Below, piece by piece: positions 51,488-60,141 of a DNA stretch of 64,000 bases. The DNA is from Rhizobiaceae bacterium CPCC 101076 (GTDB lineage Bacteria > Pseudomonadota > Alphaproteobacteria > Rhizobiales > Methylopilaceae). How positions within the stretch are numbered: the first letter of the stretch is position 1; each line of letters starts with the position of its first letter. The notes beneath the pieces are model-generated. The model worked only from the letters and a program-made list of their open reading frames with translations, was not told where the DNA came from and ran no database searches. Location: NCBI GenBank assembly GCA_003347645.1, contig QDFX01000004.1, positions 62,001 through 126,000 of the forward strand, read 5' to 3'. Made by a program: the position numbers and the translations under genes.

Positions 51488-52294
51488 TTACGCCGCCTGC
51501 TTCGAGCGATATCGCTCGGCCGCGTGCTGACGCGACAGGTTCGGCTGGAGCGCCAGACGGGCGCCCTCATAGGCATCCCAATCCTTCATGTCGGGCAGCG
51601 GCGGCACGGTGATCGGTTCGCCCTGGTCGAGGCCGGAGAGCGCCGCATCGACCATCTCGTCGACGCCCATGACCATTTCCGCCGGGAATTCCTCGACATC
51701 GATGCCCGCGCGTTCCCAGATCTCGGTGCGGGTCGCGCCCGGCAGCACGGCCTGAACACGCACGCCCTTGTCGGCGAGTTCGCGCTGCATCGACTTCGTG
51801 AGATTCAATACGTAGGCCTTGGTACCGCTGTAGACGCCGTTGAAAAGTTCAGGAGCGAGAGCGAGCACGGAAGCAATATTGATGATCGTGCCGTTGCCTC
51901 GCGAGGCGAAGCCGGCGGCAGCCGCCGAAGCGAGGCGCGTCGGGGCCGTCACGTTCAACTGGATCATGGTGTCGAGCTTTTCGACATCGGCCTCCAGGAT
52001 CGTGCCCTGTACGCCCATGCCAGCGTTGTTGACCAGGCCCGTGACATCCGGATCGTTGCGGAGAACCGCCTCGACACGCGCCGTATCGGCCTTCGACGTC
52101 AGGTCCGCCTTCACGACCTCGACCTTGCGGCCGGTCTCGGCTGTGATACGGGCGGCGAGCTCCTTCAGCCGCTCTTCGTTGCGGGCGACCAGAACCAAAT
52201 CATATCCCCGCTTGGCGAGGCGATCCGCATAGACCGCACCGATGCCGGCCGATGCGCCGGTGACAACAACTTTCCCCTTGGATGAACCGCTCAT
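51488..52294 (-). CDS. Short-chain dehydrogenase/reductase (SDR)
   Basis: The roughly 268-residue classical SDR has the cofactor motif TGASAGIG near residue 13, NNAG near 90, and the catalytic Ser-Tyr-Lys set (NIASVLALAPE, then YSGTKAYVLN). A basic residue pattern after strand 2 (ARNEERL) suggests NADP. It lies downstream of a TetR gene on the same strand and behind a palindrome, so is probably its target. ATG 52294 has GGAGAG ahead; a start at 52309 is possible. Confidence 0.9.
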   Translation of the reverse strand: MSGSSKGKVVVTGASAGIGAVYADRLAKRGYDLVLVARNEERLKELAARITAETGRKVEVVKADLTSKADTARVEAVLRNDPDVTGLVNNAGMGVQGTILEADVEKLDTMIQLNVTAPTRLASAAAAGFASRGNGTIINIASVLALAPELFNGVYSGTKAYVLNLTKSMQRELADKGVRVQAVLPGATRTEIWERAGIDVEEFPAEMVMGVDEMVDAALSGLDQGEPITVPPLPDMKDWDAYEGARLALQPNLSRQHAAERYRSKQAA

Positions 52295-52333
52295 GACACT
52301 CTCCATCAATCAGCTGCCTCAGCAGCACTGAAG

Positions 52334-52355
52334 ATAGATTATGGTCATAATCTAT
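52334..52355. promoter_or_regulatory. Palindromic operator upstream of the SDR gene
   Basis: ATAGATTAT-GGTC-ATAATCTAT is a 9-bp inverted repeat 40 bp before the SDR start. A sequence sharing ATAGAT with a GATG/CATC core lies before the TetR gene at 52953-52968, suggesting common control by that TetR protein. Confidence 0.6.
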
Positions 52356-52378
52356 TGACGCCAAGGGGCGGCGCGAAA

Positions 52379-52939
52379 TTATTTTTGCGTGCTGAGCGAG
52401 TCCTTCACCGCGTCGAGGATTTCGTCGGAAAGAGGCGTTCCCATCGTCGCCCGCGACAGCGCGACCGCGCCAATCAGGGTGGACAGAGTGGCGAGCGGCG
52501 CGGGATCCTCCACCGCTTCCAGCCGCTCGATCATGCGCCCCATGCCGCGCATGAAGGCGTCGCGGAGCCCCTGATCGCTGTCGCGCCCGAGATCGCCGGC
52601 CAGGCACGACAGAACGCATCCCATCGCCGGATTGTCGCGATGCTCCGGCGCGAGGTAGGCATCGAGAAAGACCTGCCGTGCCTCGAGCGTCCCCGCGGCT
52701 GCCGCGATCCGCTCGCGCAGTTCGCCGACGATCTTGGTCGATGCGCGCTCGAAGGCGAGGGCCGCCAGCGCATCCTTGGATTTGAACTGCTTGTAGAACC
52801 CGCCATGGGTCAGCCCGACCGCCGCCATCAGTTCCGGAACGCTGACGCCCTCGATTCCTTTTTCGCGAAACAGGCGGGAGGCGGCGTCGATGATTTCTTC
52901 CCGGTGCCTTTCGGCGTCTTCACGCGATGCGCGCGGCAT
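52379..52939 (-). CDS. TetR family transcriptional regulator
   Basis: The 186-residue protein has the TetR HTH (REEIIDAASRLFREKGIEGVSVPELMAAVGLTHGGFYKQFKSKDAL) and a helical C-terminal domain with Cys in GCVLSCLAGD. It probably controls itself and the SDR gene 84 bp downstream, given the palindromes at both start regions. Inducer unknown. Confidence 0.9.
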   Translation of the reverse strand: MPRASREDAERHREEIIDAASRLFREKGIEGVSVPELMAAVGLTHGGFYKQFKSKDALAALAFERASTKIVGELRERIAAAAGTLEARQVFLDAYLAPEHRDNPAMGCVLSCLAGDLGRDSDQGLRDAFMRGMGRMIERLEAVEDPAPLATLSTLIGAVALSRATMGTPLSDEILDAVKDSLSTQK

Positions 52940-52995
52940 GATGCAAACCTCGATAGATGTTTGCCATCATATATAAGAGAACGCCCCACTAAATC

Positions 52996-53903
52996 CTAGC
53001 CGGCTGCGGACAGAGACGCCCGCAGCCTCGGCGTGGCGAAATCGAGGAAGGCCCTTAGCTTCAGCGGAAGCAGACCCTGGCCGAGATAGACGATATGGAC
53101 CGGCCAGGGCTCCGGCTCGAAATCCTCAAGCACCAGTTCAAGCCTGCGCTCTCGCCGAGCGGCTACGACCTGATAGGACAAAACACGCATCAGGCCGAGC
53201 CCAGCCTCGCAGGCGTCGATGGCCGCCTCTATTTCGCTGACCTTCAGGCGCGAGCGCATCGGTACGCTGATCTCACCCTTCGGTGTACGGAAACGATAGG
53301 CGCGGACTGAGGCGACCCCCTCGACGGTTGCGATGCAATCCTGCCCTTCGAGATCTTCCGGCTTTCGCGGCCTGCCTATGACATCGAGGAGGGAGGGGGC
53401 CGCGCACATGACCCGGCGAACCGCGCCAAGCCTGGTCGCCAGGAGGCCGCTGTCCGGTAAGTCGCCAATGCGCACGGCCAGATCGACATGGGTTTCGATG
53501 AGGTTCATCACCCGGTCGGCCAGGATGAGGCGCAGATTGATCTCCGGGTAGATCTTCAGAAAATCGACGACCACCGGCAGGACATGAAGGCGCCCGAACA
53601 CGACCGGCGCGGTGATCGTAAGCTCGCCCTTCGGCTCGGTGTATTCGCCCGCGGCGGCGCGTTCCGCTTCTGACACCTGCTCCAGAATTCTCTTGCACGC
53701 CTCGATATAAGATTGCCCGGCTTCGGTAAGCGAAACGCGACGGCTGGAGCGGACGAGAAGCTTCGTGCCGAGATGGGCTTCGAGTTCGGCGACCTTCCGG
53801 CTCACGGTCGCAAGCGGCGTGCGGAGCCTGCGGGCGCGCCGGCGGACAGGCTCCCTTCATCGACTACCGCAAGCAGGACGGTCATCGCATCGAGTCGGTC
53901 CAA
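52996..53903 (-). pseudogene. LysR family transcriptional regulator with a frameshift in the DNA-binding domain
   Basis: The last 269 codons (from 53805) read as a LysR protein from inside the HTH (SRKVAELEAHLGTKLLVR) to the end of the effector domain. Upstream, another frame starting at TTG 53903 with GAGAGGGA ahead encodes the missing start, DRLDAMTVLLAVVDEGSLSA. The two join in frame only if two bases are removed, or one added, near 53832-53837; after correction the HTH reads RRLRTPLATVSRKV, as in intact LysR proteins. So the gene is broken in its HTH, or the assembly has an indel there. It is divergent from the NTF2-like gene. Confidence 0.82.
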
Positions 53904-54010
53904 TTTCCCTCTCGATTTTTGGAAGGGTGATTTCACAATCTGCCGGATATCGGCGATTTCCGGAAGGTCTTATTTGACTTCCACCTGACTGAACCCACCG
54001 AGACAGCATC

Positions 54011-54475
54011 ATGGCCCGCCCACCACTGCCCCCGTTCAATGCCGAAACTGCTGCCCAAAAGGCCCGAGCCGCCGAGGACGCCTGGAACTCGCGCGATCCC
54101 GCCCGCGTCGCCCAAGCCTATACGATCGACAGCCGTTGGCGTAACCGCGCCGAGTTCATCAACGGCCGCGACCAGATCGAAGCCTTCCTGACTCGCAAAT
54201 GGGCGAAGGAAATCGAGTACCGCCTGATCAAGGAAGTCTGGGCCTGGCAGGGTAACCGCATTGCCGTGCGTTTCGCCTATGAATGGCGCGACGACAGCGG
54301 CCAATGGTTCCGTAGCTATGGCAACGAGAACTGGGAATTCGACGAGGAAGGCCTGATGCGTGAGCGCCATGCCTCGATCAACGACCTTCCGATCAAGGAC
54401 GAGGACCGCAAGTTCCATTGGCCGCTCGGCCGCCGCCCCGACGATCACCCGTCGCTGAGCGAACTCGGACTCTGA
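54011..54475 (+). CDS. NTF2-like (DUF1348) family protein
   Basis: The 154-residue soluble protein matches the DUF1348 branch of the NTF2/SnoaL fold: [22 protein letters not shown], then [20 protein letters not shown], and [23 protein letters not shown]. Function unknown; proteins of this group often sit with stress or flavin enzymes, as here. The next gene follows after two bases. Confidence 0.87.
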   Translation: MARPPLPPFNAETAAQKARAAEDAWNSRDPARVAQAYTIDSRWRNRAEFINGRDQIEAFLTRKWAKEIEYRLIKEVWAWQGNRIAVRFAYEWRDDSGQWFRSYGNENWEFDEEGLMRERHASINDLPIKDEDRKFHWPLGRRPDDHPSLSELGL

Positions 54476-54477
54476 CC

Positions 54478-55095
54478 ATGACCGCGCACGTCTATCCAAG
54501 CGACGTCGCCTTCACCCCCTCGGTGAAGGACATCCAGGACCGCAAGGGCTCGCGGACAGGCTATGCGGCGATGGAAGCGAGCCATGGTTGGCAGACGGAG
54601 ATCACCCCTGATCTCGCGGCATTCATCGACGCCCAGATCAGCGTTTTCCTCGGCACGGTGAACGCCGACGGCCAGCCCTATATCCAGCATCGCGGGGGGC
54701 CGCCCGGCTTCCTCCGCGTGCTGGACGATCACACGATCGCCTTCGCCGATTTCAGAGGGAACCGGCAGTACATCACGCAGGGCAATCTCGCCGACAATCC
54801 GAAGGCCTTCCTGTTCCTGATCGACTATGCGAACCGCCGTCGGGTGAAGCTCTGGGGCGAGGCGCGCGTGGTGGAGGGCGACGACGATCTCGTCGCCCAT
54901 CTGATGCCGGCGAACTACCGCGCTAGGCCGGAGCAGGCGCTGCTGTTCACGGTGAACGCCTGGGACGGCAATTGCCCGCAACACATTCCCCAGCGCTTCG
55001 AGGCCACCGACGTCGCGGCGGCGCTCGCTGTGCGGGACGAGAAGATCAAGGAGCTGGAAGCCGAGATCGAGCGGCTGCGTGCGATCTCGGCTTAG
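54478..55095 (+). CDS. Pyridoxamine 5'-phosphate oxidase-like FMN-binding protein
   Basis: The 205-residue protein has a PNPOx-like split barrel (FIDAQISVFLGTVNADGQPYIQHRGG near residue 45, FRGNRQYITQGNLADNPKAFLFLIDY near 95) and a C-terminal charged helix predicted to form a coiled coil (EKIKELEAEIERLRA). Members bind FMN or F420 and reduce small molecules; the substrate is not evident. It overlaps nothing but follows the NTF2-like gene by two bases, so forms an operon with it, probably once controlled by the damaged LysR gene. Confidence 0.87.
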   Translation: MTAHVYPSDVAFTPSVKDIQDRKGSRTGYAAMEASHGWQTEITPDLAAFIDAQISVFLGTVNADGQPYIQHRGGPPGFLRVLDDHTIAFADFRGNRQYITQGNLADNPKAFLFLIDYANRRRVKLWGEARVVEGDDDLVAHLMPANYRARPEQALLFTVNAWDGNCPQHIPQRFEATDVAAALAVRDEKIKELEAEIERLRAISA

Positions 55096-55168
55096 CGTTA
55101 ACATCTTAGGATAGGTTGTCCGAAGCCGCGATCCAGCCTTAGTTTTGCGCCGGGTTGGAGGCTTTGCG

Positions 55169-56164
55169 ATGTCGATCAGGGTGCCCGTCGTTCCAGCGGC
55201 GTATTTCGGTATGGTGCTCGGTCTTTCGGGGCTGGGCGTGGCCTGGCGCTGGGCACAGAAGGTGTGGAGCGTGCCAGCCTCAATCGGTGAAGCGATCTGC
55301 TTCCTCGCAATCGCCGTCTGGGTTGCCCTGATCGCGCTCTACATCGCCAAGTGGCTTGTTGCCCGTGACGAGGCGCTGGCCGAAATCGCGCATCCGGTGC
55401 AGTGCTGCTTCGTTGGCCTAATCGGCGTCGCGACCATGCTCGCGGGCGGATGCATACTCCCCTACTCATTCGGGTTGGCAGTCGCGCTTTTCGCGCTGGG
55501 CTCCATCTTTGCGCTCGCTTTCGCCGTCTGGCGCACGGGCGGCCTTTGGCACGGAGAGCGTGACCACACCACGACGACCGCGGTCCTTTATCTCCCGACT
55601 GTCGCCGGCAGTTTCGTGACCGCGACGGTCGTCTCCGCGCTGGGCCATCCAGACTGGGGCCAGCTGTTCTTTGGCGCGGGCCTGTTTTCCTGGCTGGCGA
55701 TCGAATCGGTACTTCTCAACCGCATGCTGACGGCACCGGAAATGGCGGCGGCCCTTCGGCCGACCCTCGGAATTCAACTCGCGCCAGCTCCGGTCGGAGC
55801 CGTCGCCTATCTCAGCGCGACGCAGGGGGCACCCGATGCGCTGGCCCATGCCCTTATCGGCTACGGCCTGCTTCAATCGCTGGTCCTGCTCCGACTGATG
55901 CCGTGGATCCGCGAGGGCGGGTTCGCGCCGTCGTTCTGGGCCTTTACCTTCGGAATCACCGCTCTCGCGACCGCGCCGTTGCGATTGCTCGACAGAGGAG
56001 ACAGCGGCGCGATCGAGGCTATCGCGCCCGTGGTTTTCGTCGCGGCCAACGTTGTCGTCGGTCTGGTGGCGGTCGGCACTGTGATACTGGCGGCGCGTGG
56101 GAGGCTGTTCGCAAAAACCGTTGCCTATCCGGCCGTGGCGACCGAGCCATCGAAAGCCACTTGA
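55169..56164 (+). CDS. TehA/SLAC1-type transporter (tellurite-resistance/dicarboxylate family)
   Basis: The 331-residue protein has about ten hydrophobic segments and the TDT/SLAC1 family opening VPAAYFGMVLGLSGLGVAWR. Homologues are anion channels or C4-dicarboxylate/sulfite transporters; TehA confers tellurite tolerance when overproduced. ATG 55169 has GGAGG eight bases upstream; a TTG eight codons earlier has none. Confidence 0.85.
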   Translation: MSIRVPVVPAAYFGMVLGLSGLGVAWRWAQKVWSVPASIGEAICFLAIAVWVALIALYIAKWLVARDEALAEIAHPVQCCFVGLIGVATMLAGGCILPYSFGLAVALFALGSIFALAFAVWRTGGLWHGERDHTTTTAVLYLPTVAGSFVTATVVSALGHPDWGQLFFGAGLFSWLAIESVLLNRMLTAPEMAAALRPTLGIQLAPAPVGAVAYLSATQGAPDALAHALIGYGLLQSLVLLRLMPWIREGGFAPSFWAFTFGITALATAPLRLLDRGDSGAIEAIAPVVFVAANVVVGLVAVGTVILAARGRLFAKTVAYPAVATEPSKAT

Positions 56165-56173
56165 TAGGCATAG

Positions 56174-56260
56174 TGGTGCGGGCGGTCGGACTCGAACCGA
56201 CATATCCGTGAGGACGGGGGATTTTGAGTCCCCTGCGTCTACCAATTCCGCCACGCCCGC
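56174..56260 (-). tRNA. tRNA-Leu(CAA)
   Basis: On the minus strand the sequence folds as a class II tRNA: acceptor GCGGGCG/CGCCCGC, D-arm with GGAATTGGTAGAC, anticodon stem GGGGA/TCCCC around loop CTCAAAA (anticodon CAA, reading UUG), a long variable arm, T-arm GGTTCGAGTCC, and encoded CCA. Confidence 0.96.
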
Positions 56261-56406
56261 AGCGGTGGATGGCCAATTGCCATATTCACCCTCCGCGCGT
56301 CTAGAGCCGCCGCCCGCCTCCTTGCCCTTTCGTCGCATCGGTATCCGCACCGATGGACGCTAGGCTGCCAAGCATCTACACGAGAGCGCACTTCGCTGGG
56401 GGTCTG

Positions 56407-56988
56407 ATGCTTCGCCCGCTTTACGACTGGACGATGAGGCTGGCGGCCGGCCGCCGAGCCATTCCCGCCCTCGGCGCCATCTCCTTCGCGGAGAGTTCGT
56501 TCTTCCCGATCCCGCCGGACGTCATCCTGGTCCCGGTCGTGCTGGCCAATCGCGACAAGGCCTGGACCATCGCGCTGTGGTGCACGATCACATCCGTGCT
56601 CGGCGGAATGGTCGGCTATGCGATCGGCGCGCTGCTGTTCGACTCGGTCGGGCAATGGCTGATCCAGTTCTACGGCTATCAGGACAAGCTCGACACGTTC
56701 CGACACGCCTATGCCGAATGGGGCGCCTGGATCATCCTGATCAAGGGCCTGACGCCGATCCCCTACAAGCTGGTGACGATCGCCTCCGGTTTCGCCGGCT
56801 ACGATTTCCTATGGTTCGTCATCCTGTCGGTGATCACGCGCGGCGCCCGCTTCTTCCTGATCGCAGGCCTCCTGCGCGTCTATGGCGAGCCGATCCGCAA
56901 CTTCATCGAGAAGCGGCTCGAACTCGTCACGCTCGTCTTCCTGGTCGTCCTTGTGCTCGGCTTCGTCGTCATCAAATACGTGGTCTGA
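56407..56988 (+). CDS. YqaA/DedA-type (SNARE-associated) membrane protein
   Basis: The 193-residue inner-membrane protein has the YqaA pattern FAESSFFPIPPDVILVPVVLANRDKAW near residue 30 and the DedA-like GLTPIPYKLVTIASGFAGY near 115. The VTT/DedA superfamily is linked to lipid scrambling and envelope integrity. ATG 56407 gives the usual N-terminus. It overlaps the dsbB start by one base (TGATG), so both are co-translated. Confidence 0.88.
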   Translation: MLRPLYDWTMRLAAGRRAIPALGAISFAESSFFPIPPDVILVPVVLANRDKAWTIALWCTITSVLGGMVGYAIGALLFDSVGQWLIQFYGYQDKLDTFRHAYAEWGAWIILIKGLTPIPYKLVTIASGFAGYDFLWFVILSVITRGARFFLIAGLLRVYGEPIRNFIEKRLELVTLVFLVVLVLGFVVIKYVV

Positions 56989-57473
56989 TGCTCGATCTGA
57001 CCACCCAGAGGTCCGCCGCGCTTGTCGCGCTCGGCGGCGTGGCCGCCCTCGGAACTGCCTATGTGTTCCAATACGGCTACGGCTATGTGCCCTGCGCGCT
57101 CTGCCTCTGGCAGCGCTGGCCGTACTATATCGGCATCCCGCTTGCGCTGATCCTGGCGGTCACCGGCAAGAGTCTGCCGCCTTCGGCCCTGAAGGCTGGC
57201 GTCGCCGTCCTGGCGCTCCTGTTCGTCGTCAACGCCGGCATTGGCGTCTATCACTCTGGCATCGAGTGGAAGTTCTGGCCCGGCCCGGCGACATGCAGCC
57301 CCGGCGCGGCGGGGCCGGCAAGCGGCAATCTTCTTGACGATCTCAAGGCGACGCGGATCGTGCCGTGCGACGCGGCTTCGTGGCGGTTTCTCGGCCTGTC
57401 ATTCGCGGGATGGAATGTCGTCGTGAGCGCGGTGCTGGCTGGGATCGCGTTCGTTGGATTAAAGCGCCGCTAG
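56988..57473 (+). CDS. DsbB-type disulfide bond formation protein
   Basis: The 161-residue membrane protein has four hydrophobic segments, the first redox pair in CALCLWQRWPYY (CxxC, residues about 36-39) and a second cysteine pair in TCSPG and VPCDAAS of the second periplasmic loop. This is the DsbB layout that reoxidises DsbA using quinones. No dsbA is in view. The stop is followed at once by an intergenic repeat. Confidence 0.9.
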   Translation: MLDLTTQRSAALVALGGVAALGTAYVFQYGYGYVPCALCLWQRWPYYIGIPLALILAVTGKSLPPSALKAGVAVLALLFVVNAGIGVYHSGIEWKFWPGPATCSPGAAGPASGNLLDDLKATRIVPCDAASWRFLGLSFAGWNVVVSAVLAGIAFVGLKRR

Positions 57474-57475
57474 GC

Positions 57476-57622
57476 GTTCCCCGGACCGCGTGCAGCGAAG
57501 CTGCATCGCGTGATCCGGGGTCCAGCGCACAAGCGCGCCGCAGGCGCTCAATAGCTGAAGAGCTTCGCGAGTAAACGCTGGGTCCCGGATCTGCACGCGC
57601 TTCGCGCGGTTGGCCGGGATAC
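57476..57622. repeat. Intergenic palindromic repeat of a second type (convergent gene gap)
   Basis: The region contains CCCCGGA...TCCGGGG (57479-57520) around a GCAGCGAAGCTGC stem, then GGTCCCGGATC and CGCGCTTCGCGCG (57597-57609). Rhizobiales genomes carry dispersed elements of this look. It fills the gap between convergent dsbB and the HNH gene. Confidence 0.65.
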
Positions 57623-57626
57623 AGGA

Positions 57627-58184
57627 TCAAGGCTCCAGTTCGGTATCCCAGTAGAGATAGTCGAGCCAGCTGTCGTGCAGGTAATTCGGCGGGAACAGGC
57701 GGCCGTTCTGGTGCAGGTCGTGAACCGTCGGCGCGAACGGTGCCCGGTTCAGGTGCAGGCCGCAATACTGCAGCAAGAGTCCGCCCTTCCTGAGATTGCA
57801 GGGCGAACAGGCGGTGATGACGTTTTCCCACGTCGTCTGGCCGCCCCGCGAGCGCGGGATCAGATGGTCGAAGGTCAGGTCGTCGCGCGAACCACAATAT
57901 TGGCAGGTGAAACGGTCGCGCAGGAAGACGTTGAACCGGGTGAAAGCCGGATTGCGCGACGGCTTGATATAGCTCTTGAGGCAGACGACCGACGGCAGCG
58001 GCATGTCGAAGCTCGGGCTCGAGACTACGCGATCGTAGGAAGAAAGAACGTTCACCCGATCGAGGAAGATGGCCTTGATGGCATCCTGCCATGACCACAA
58101 CGACAGCGGGTAATAGGACAAGGGCCGGTAATCCGCGTTCAGCACAAGCGCGGGACAGGAATCGGGAGACACGTGAACCGTCAC
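57627..58184 (-). CDS. HNH endonuclease family protein
   Basis: The 185-residue protein has an HNH domain (about 90-150) with zinc cysteines in CQYCGSRDD and CSPCNLRKG and the active-site stretch TFDHLIPRSRGG...WENVI. The N-terminal ALVLNADYRPLSYYPLSLWSWQDAI is typical of a widespread bacterial single-domain HNH family of unknown role. No restriction-modification partner is nearby. Confidence 0.9.
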   Translation of the reverse strand: MTVHVSPDSCPALVLNADYRPLSYYPLSLWSWQDAIKAIFLDRVNVLSSYDRVVSSPSFDMPLPSVVCLKSYIKPSRNPAFTRFNVFLRDRFTCQYCGSRDDLTFDHLIPRSRGGQTTWENVITACSPCNLRKGGLLLQYCGLHLNRAPFAPTVHDLHQNGRLFPPNYLHDSWLDYLYWDTELEP

Positions 58185-58277
58185 GCCAAACTCCGCTTAC
58201 GACGTCGGCCCTTATCCGACGCGTGCGGACAGTCTAACGGTTCTGTGTCACGCTTGTGAAGGTCCTAACGGACGCAC

Positions 58278-58922
58278 TCAACCAAAGCATTGCTTCAGGA
58301 ACTGCGCGCCCTTCGCCAGCCCCGTGCGGTCGATGCCATGGGCCATGCCGTGCGCGACGTGCCAGGAGCGAGGAACACCTGATTCCGCAAGCACTTCCAC
58401 GGTGTGGACCAGCGCATCGACGGGGATCACCTGATCGGCCGTGCCATGGGCCAGAAAGACCGGTGGTTTGGTTTTGATCTCGGCTTTCAGATGCTCGCCG
58501 CCGGCGATCGTTCCGGAATATCCGACGATGCCTGCGAGTGATTCGGCGCGCCGCAGACCGACGTGAAGCGACATCATCGTGCCCTGGCTGAAACCGACCA
58601 ATCCGACCTTGCTGGCTGGGAGGCCGTGCCTCTCCATTTCCGAGGTGATGAAGGCGTCGAGGCCGGGACCGGCCGTATTGACGCCCTGCCAGCGGTTCTC
58701 GTCGCTGCGGACGCTGAGGTCAAACCATTCGCGTCCACCCGGATGGAGCGGCATCTCGTCCTGCGCATGCGGCGAGACGAATGCTGTATCCGGAAGCACG
58801 CTCGCCCATTCGTTACCGATCGCAATCAGGTCGTCGCCGTTCGCCCCGTAGCCATGAAGGAAGATGACAAGCGACTTGGTCGTGCCGCTCTGCGCGGGCA
58901 ATCGGGGTCCGTCGAGGGCCAT
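58278..58922 (-). CDS. Carboxylesterase/phospholipase-type alpha/beta hydrolase
   Basis: The 214-residue enzyme has LVIFLHGYGANGDDL near residue 18, nucleophile GFSQGTMMSL near 110 (Ser), the acid in GTADQVIPVDA and His in HGMAHGI. This fits the acyl-protein thioesterase/YpfH-like esterase family. ATG 58922 lies two bases after the creA stop, so it is co-transcribed with it; longer starts would overlap creA. Confidence 0.9.
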   Translation of the reverse strand: MALDGPRLPAQSGTTKSLVIFLHGYGANGDDLIAIGNEWASVLPDTAFVSPHAQDEMPLHPGGREWFDLSVRSDENRWQGVNTAGPGLDAFITSEMERHGLPASKVGLVGFSQGTMMSLHVGLRRAESLAGIVGYSGTIAGGEHLKAEIKTKPPVFLAHGTADQVIPVDALVHTVEVLAESGVPRSWHVAHGMAHGIDRTGLAKGAQFLKQCFG

Positions 58923-58924
58923 GT

Positions 58925-59425
58925 CTACTCCAGATAGTCGGCGCAGCGAGGCCCCTGCTCGGCACCCCACGGCATGATCGGAACGCTCGATGTCGAGTTC
59001 TTCGGCGAGCCTTCGATCAATTTGTCCGTATAGGCAAGGTAGACCAACACATTCCGCTTTGCGTCACAGCCGCGCACGATCTGCACCTTCTTGAAGAAGA
59101 AAGAGCGGCGCTCGCGGAAGGCTTCGGCGCCCTGCTCGAACTTGCCCTTGATCTTGATCGGTCCGTACTGACGGCAAGCGATCGAGACATCCGACGCTTC
59201 TTCGGCGAGACCCGCCCACCCCTTCCAGCCGCCGATCTCCGGCAGGGTGAAATGGCAGGTCACGCCGTCGACAAGCGGGTCGTCGATCGCGTAGACGGCC
59301 AGCTTCGCGTCGGGCGACAGGAAGCGCCAAACGGTGCTTTTCTTGAAGATGAGATCGGGATCGTCCTGCGCCGCGGCGGGAAGCGCGAACAGAGCCAGAC
59401 AAACCGCGAGAAGCAGAAGTTTCAT
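58925..59425 (-). CDS. creA: CreA family secreted protein
   Basis: The 166-residue protein has a signal peptide (KLLLLAVCLALFALPAAAQ) followed by the CreA domain: VYAIDDPLVDGVTCHFT, then DVSIACRQYGPIKIKGKFEQGA and RRSFFFKKVQIVRGCDAKRNVLVYLAYTDKLIEGSP. Function is unknown; a periplasmic location is expected. It lies nine bases after the glycosylase gene in the same direction. Confidence 0.92.
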   Translation of the reverse strand: MKLLLLAVCLALFALPAAAQDDPDLIFKKSTVWRFLSPDAKLAVYAIDDPLVDGVTCHFTLPEIGGWKGWAGLAEEASDVSIACRQYGPIKIKGKFEQGAEAFRERRSFFFKKVQIVRGCDAKRNVLVYLAYTDKLIEGSPKNSTSSVPIMPWGAEQGPRCADYLE

Positions 59426-59434
59426 TCAGATCCC

Positions 59435-60091
59435 CTACACGGGCGCGCCATCGCGGCCGCCCTTCAGAACACGATAATAGGCCCAAAGCAGCCGCGCCGC
59501 CGCCGAACGATGCGGCCGCCACGCCTCCGCCAGCGCGAGAACGGCCTTTTCCTTCGGCCGTTCATCCAGTTCGAGCGCGACTCTGGCCGCTTCCTGGAGT
59601 GCAAGATCACCCGCCGGGAAGATGTCCGTATGACCGAGCGCGAACAGCAGATAGACCTCGGCCGTCCAGCGCCCCACGCCCTTGATCGCGGTCAACGCGG
59701 TAACGGCATCCTCGGCGTCCATGTCGACGAGCGAGGTCAGGTCGAAGCCGTCCTGTACGTACTGCGCCGATGCGCGAATCGTCCTGATCTTCTGGATCGA
59801 AAGGCCAGCCACCCGAAGCGCCTCGTCGCTCGCGGCAAGCACTGTCTCTGGAGTAATCGTGCCGAGCGCCGTCTCCAGTCGGTCGTGGATCGCCCGTGCG
59901 GCCGAGGTCGAGATCTGCTGGCCCATGATGACCCAGACCAGGCCGGCGAAGCCGTGCTCCATCCAGCGAAGAGGCACATGGCCGGCTGCGTCGGCGACCT
60001 TCCCCATGTGGGAGTCGACGCGAACGAGTGCCCCGATATGGGCGGCAAGATCGTCTTCGTTTGCGATTGTACGGGAGAGAGCGGTAAGCAC
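59435..60091 (-). CDS. DNA-3-methyladenine glycosylase II (AlkA-type)
   Basis: The protein, about 218 residues from GTG 60091, has the helix-hairpin-helix motif LTAIKGVGRWTAEVYLLFALG and the catalytic Asp in PAGDLAL. This is the HhH-GPD layout of AlkA/MPG-II enzymes that excise alkylated purines. The N-terminal AlkA domain is absent, as in many short bacterial homologues. The start is uncertain: no good ribosome site exists, and an upstream GTG at 60205 would overlap the divergent gluQ gene. Confidence 0.85.
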   Translation of the reverse strand: MLTALSRTIANEDDLAAHIGALVRVDSHMGKVADAAGHVPLRWMEHGFAGLVWVIMGQQISTSAARAIHDRLETALGTITPETVLAASDEALRVAGLSIQKIRTIRASAQYVQDGFDLTSLVDMDAEDAVTALTAIKGVGRWTAEVYLLFALGHTDIFPAGDLALQEAARVALELDERPKEKAVLALAEAWRPHRSAAARLLWAYYRVLKGGRDGAPV

Positions 60092-60141
60092 AGGCGTCAG
60101 ATGCGATCGATCCCGCTCCAGCGCAACCCGATAACGCCGGC

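Noticed and set aside
57627-58184. HNH protein as part of a defence or restriction system
   Set aside because: No methylase, helicase or toxin-like partner is adjacent, and the family is widespread as a lone gene.
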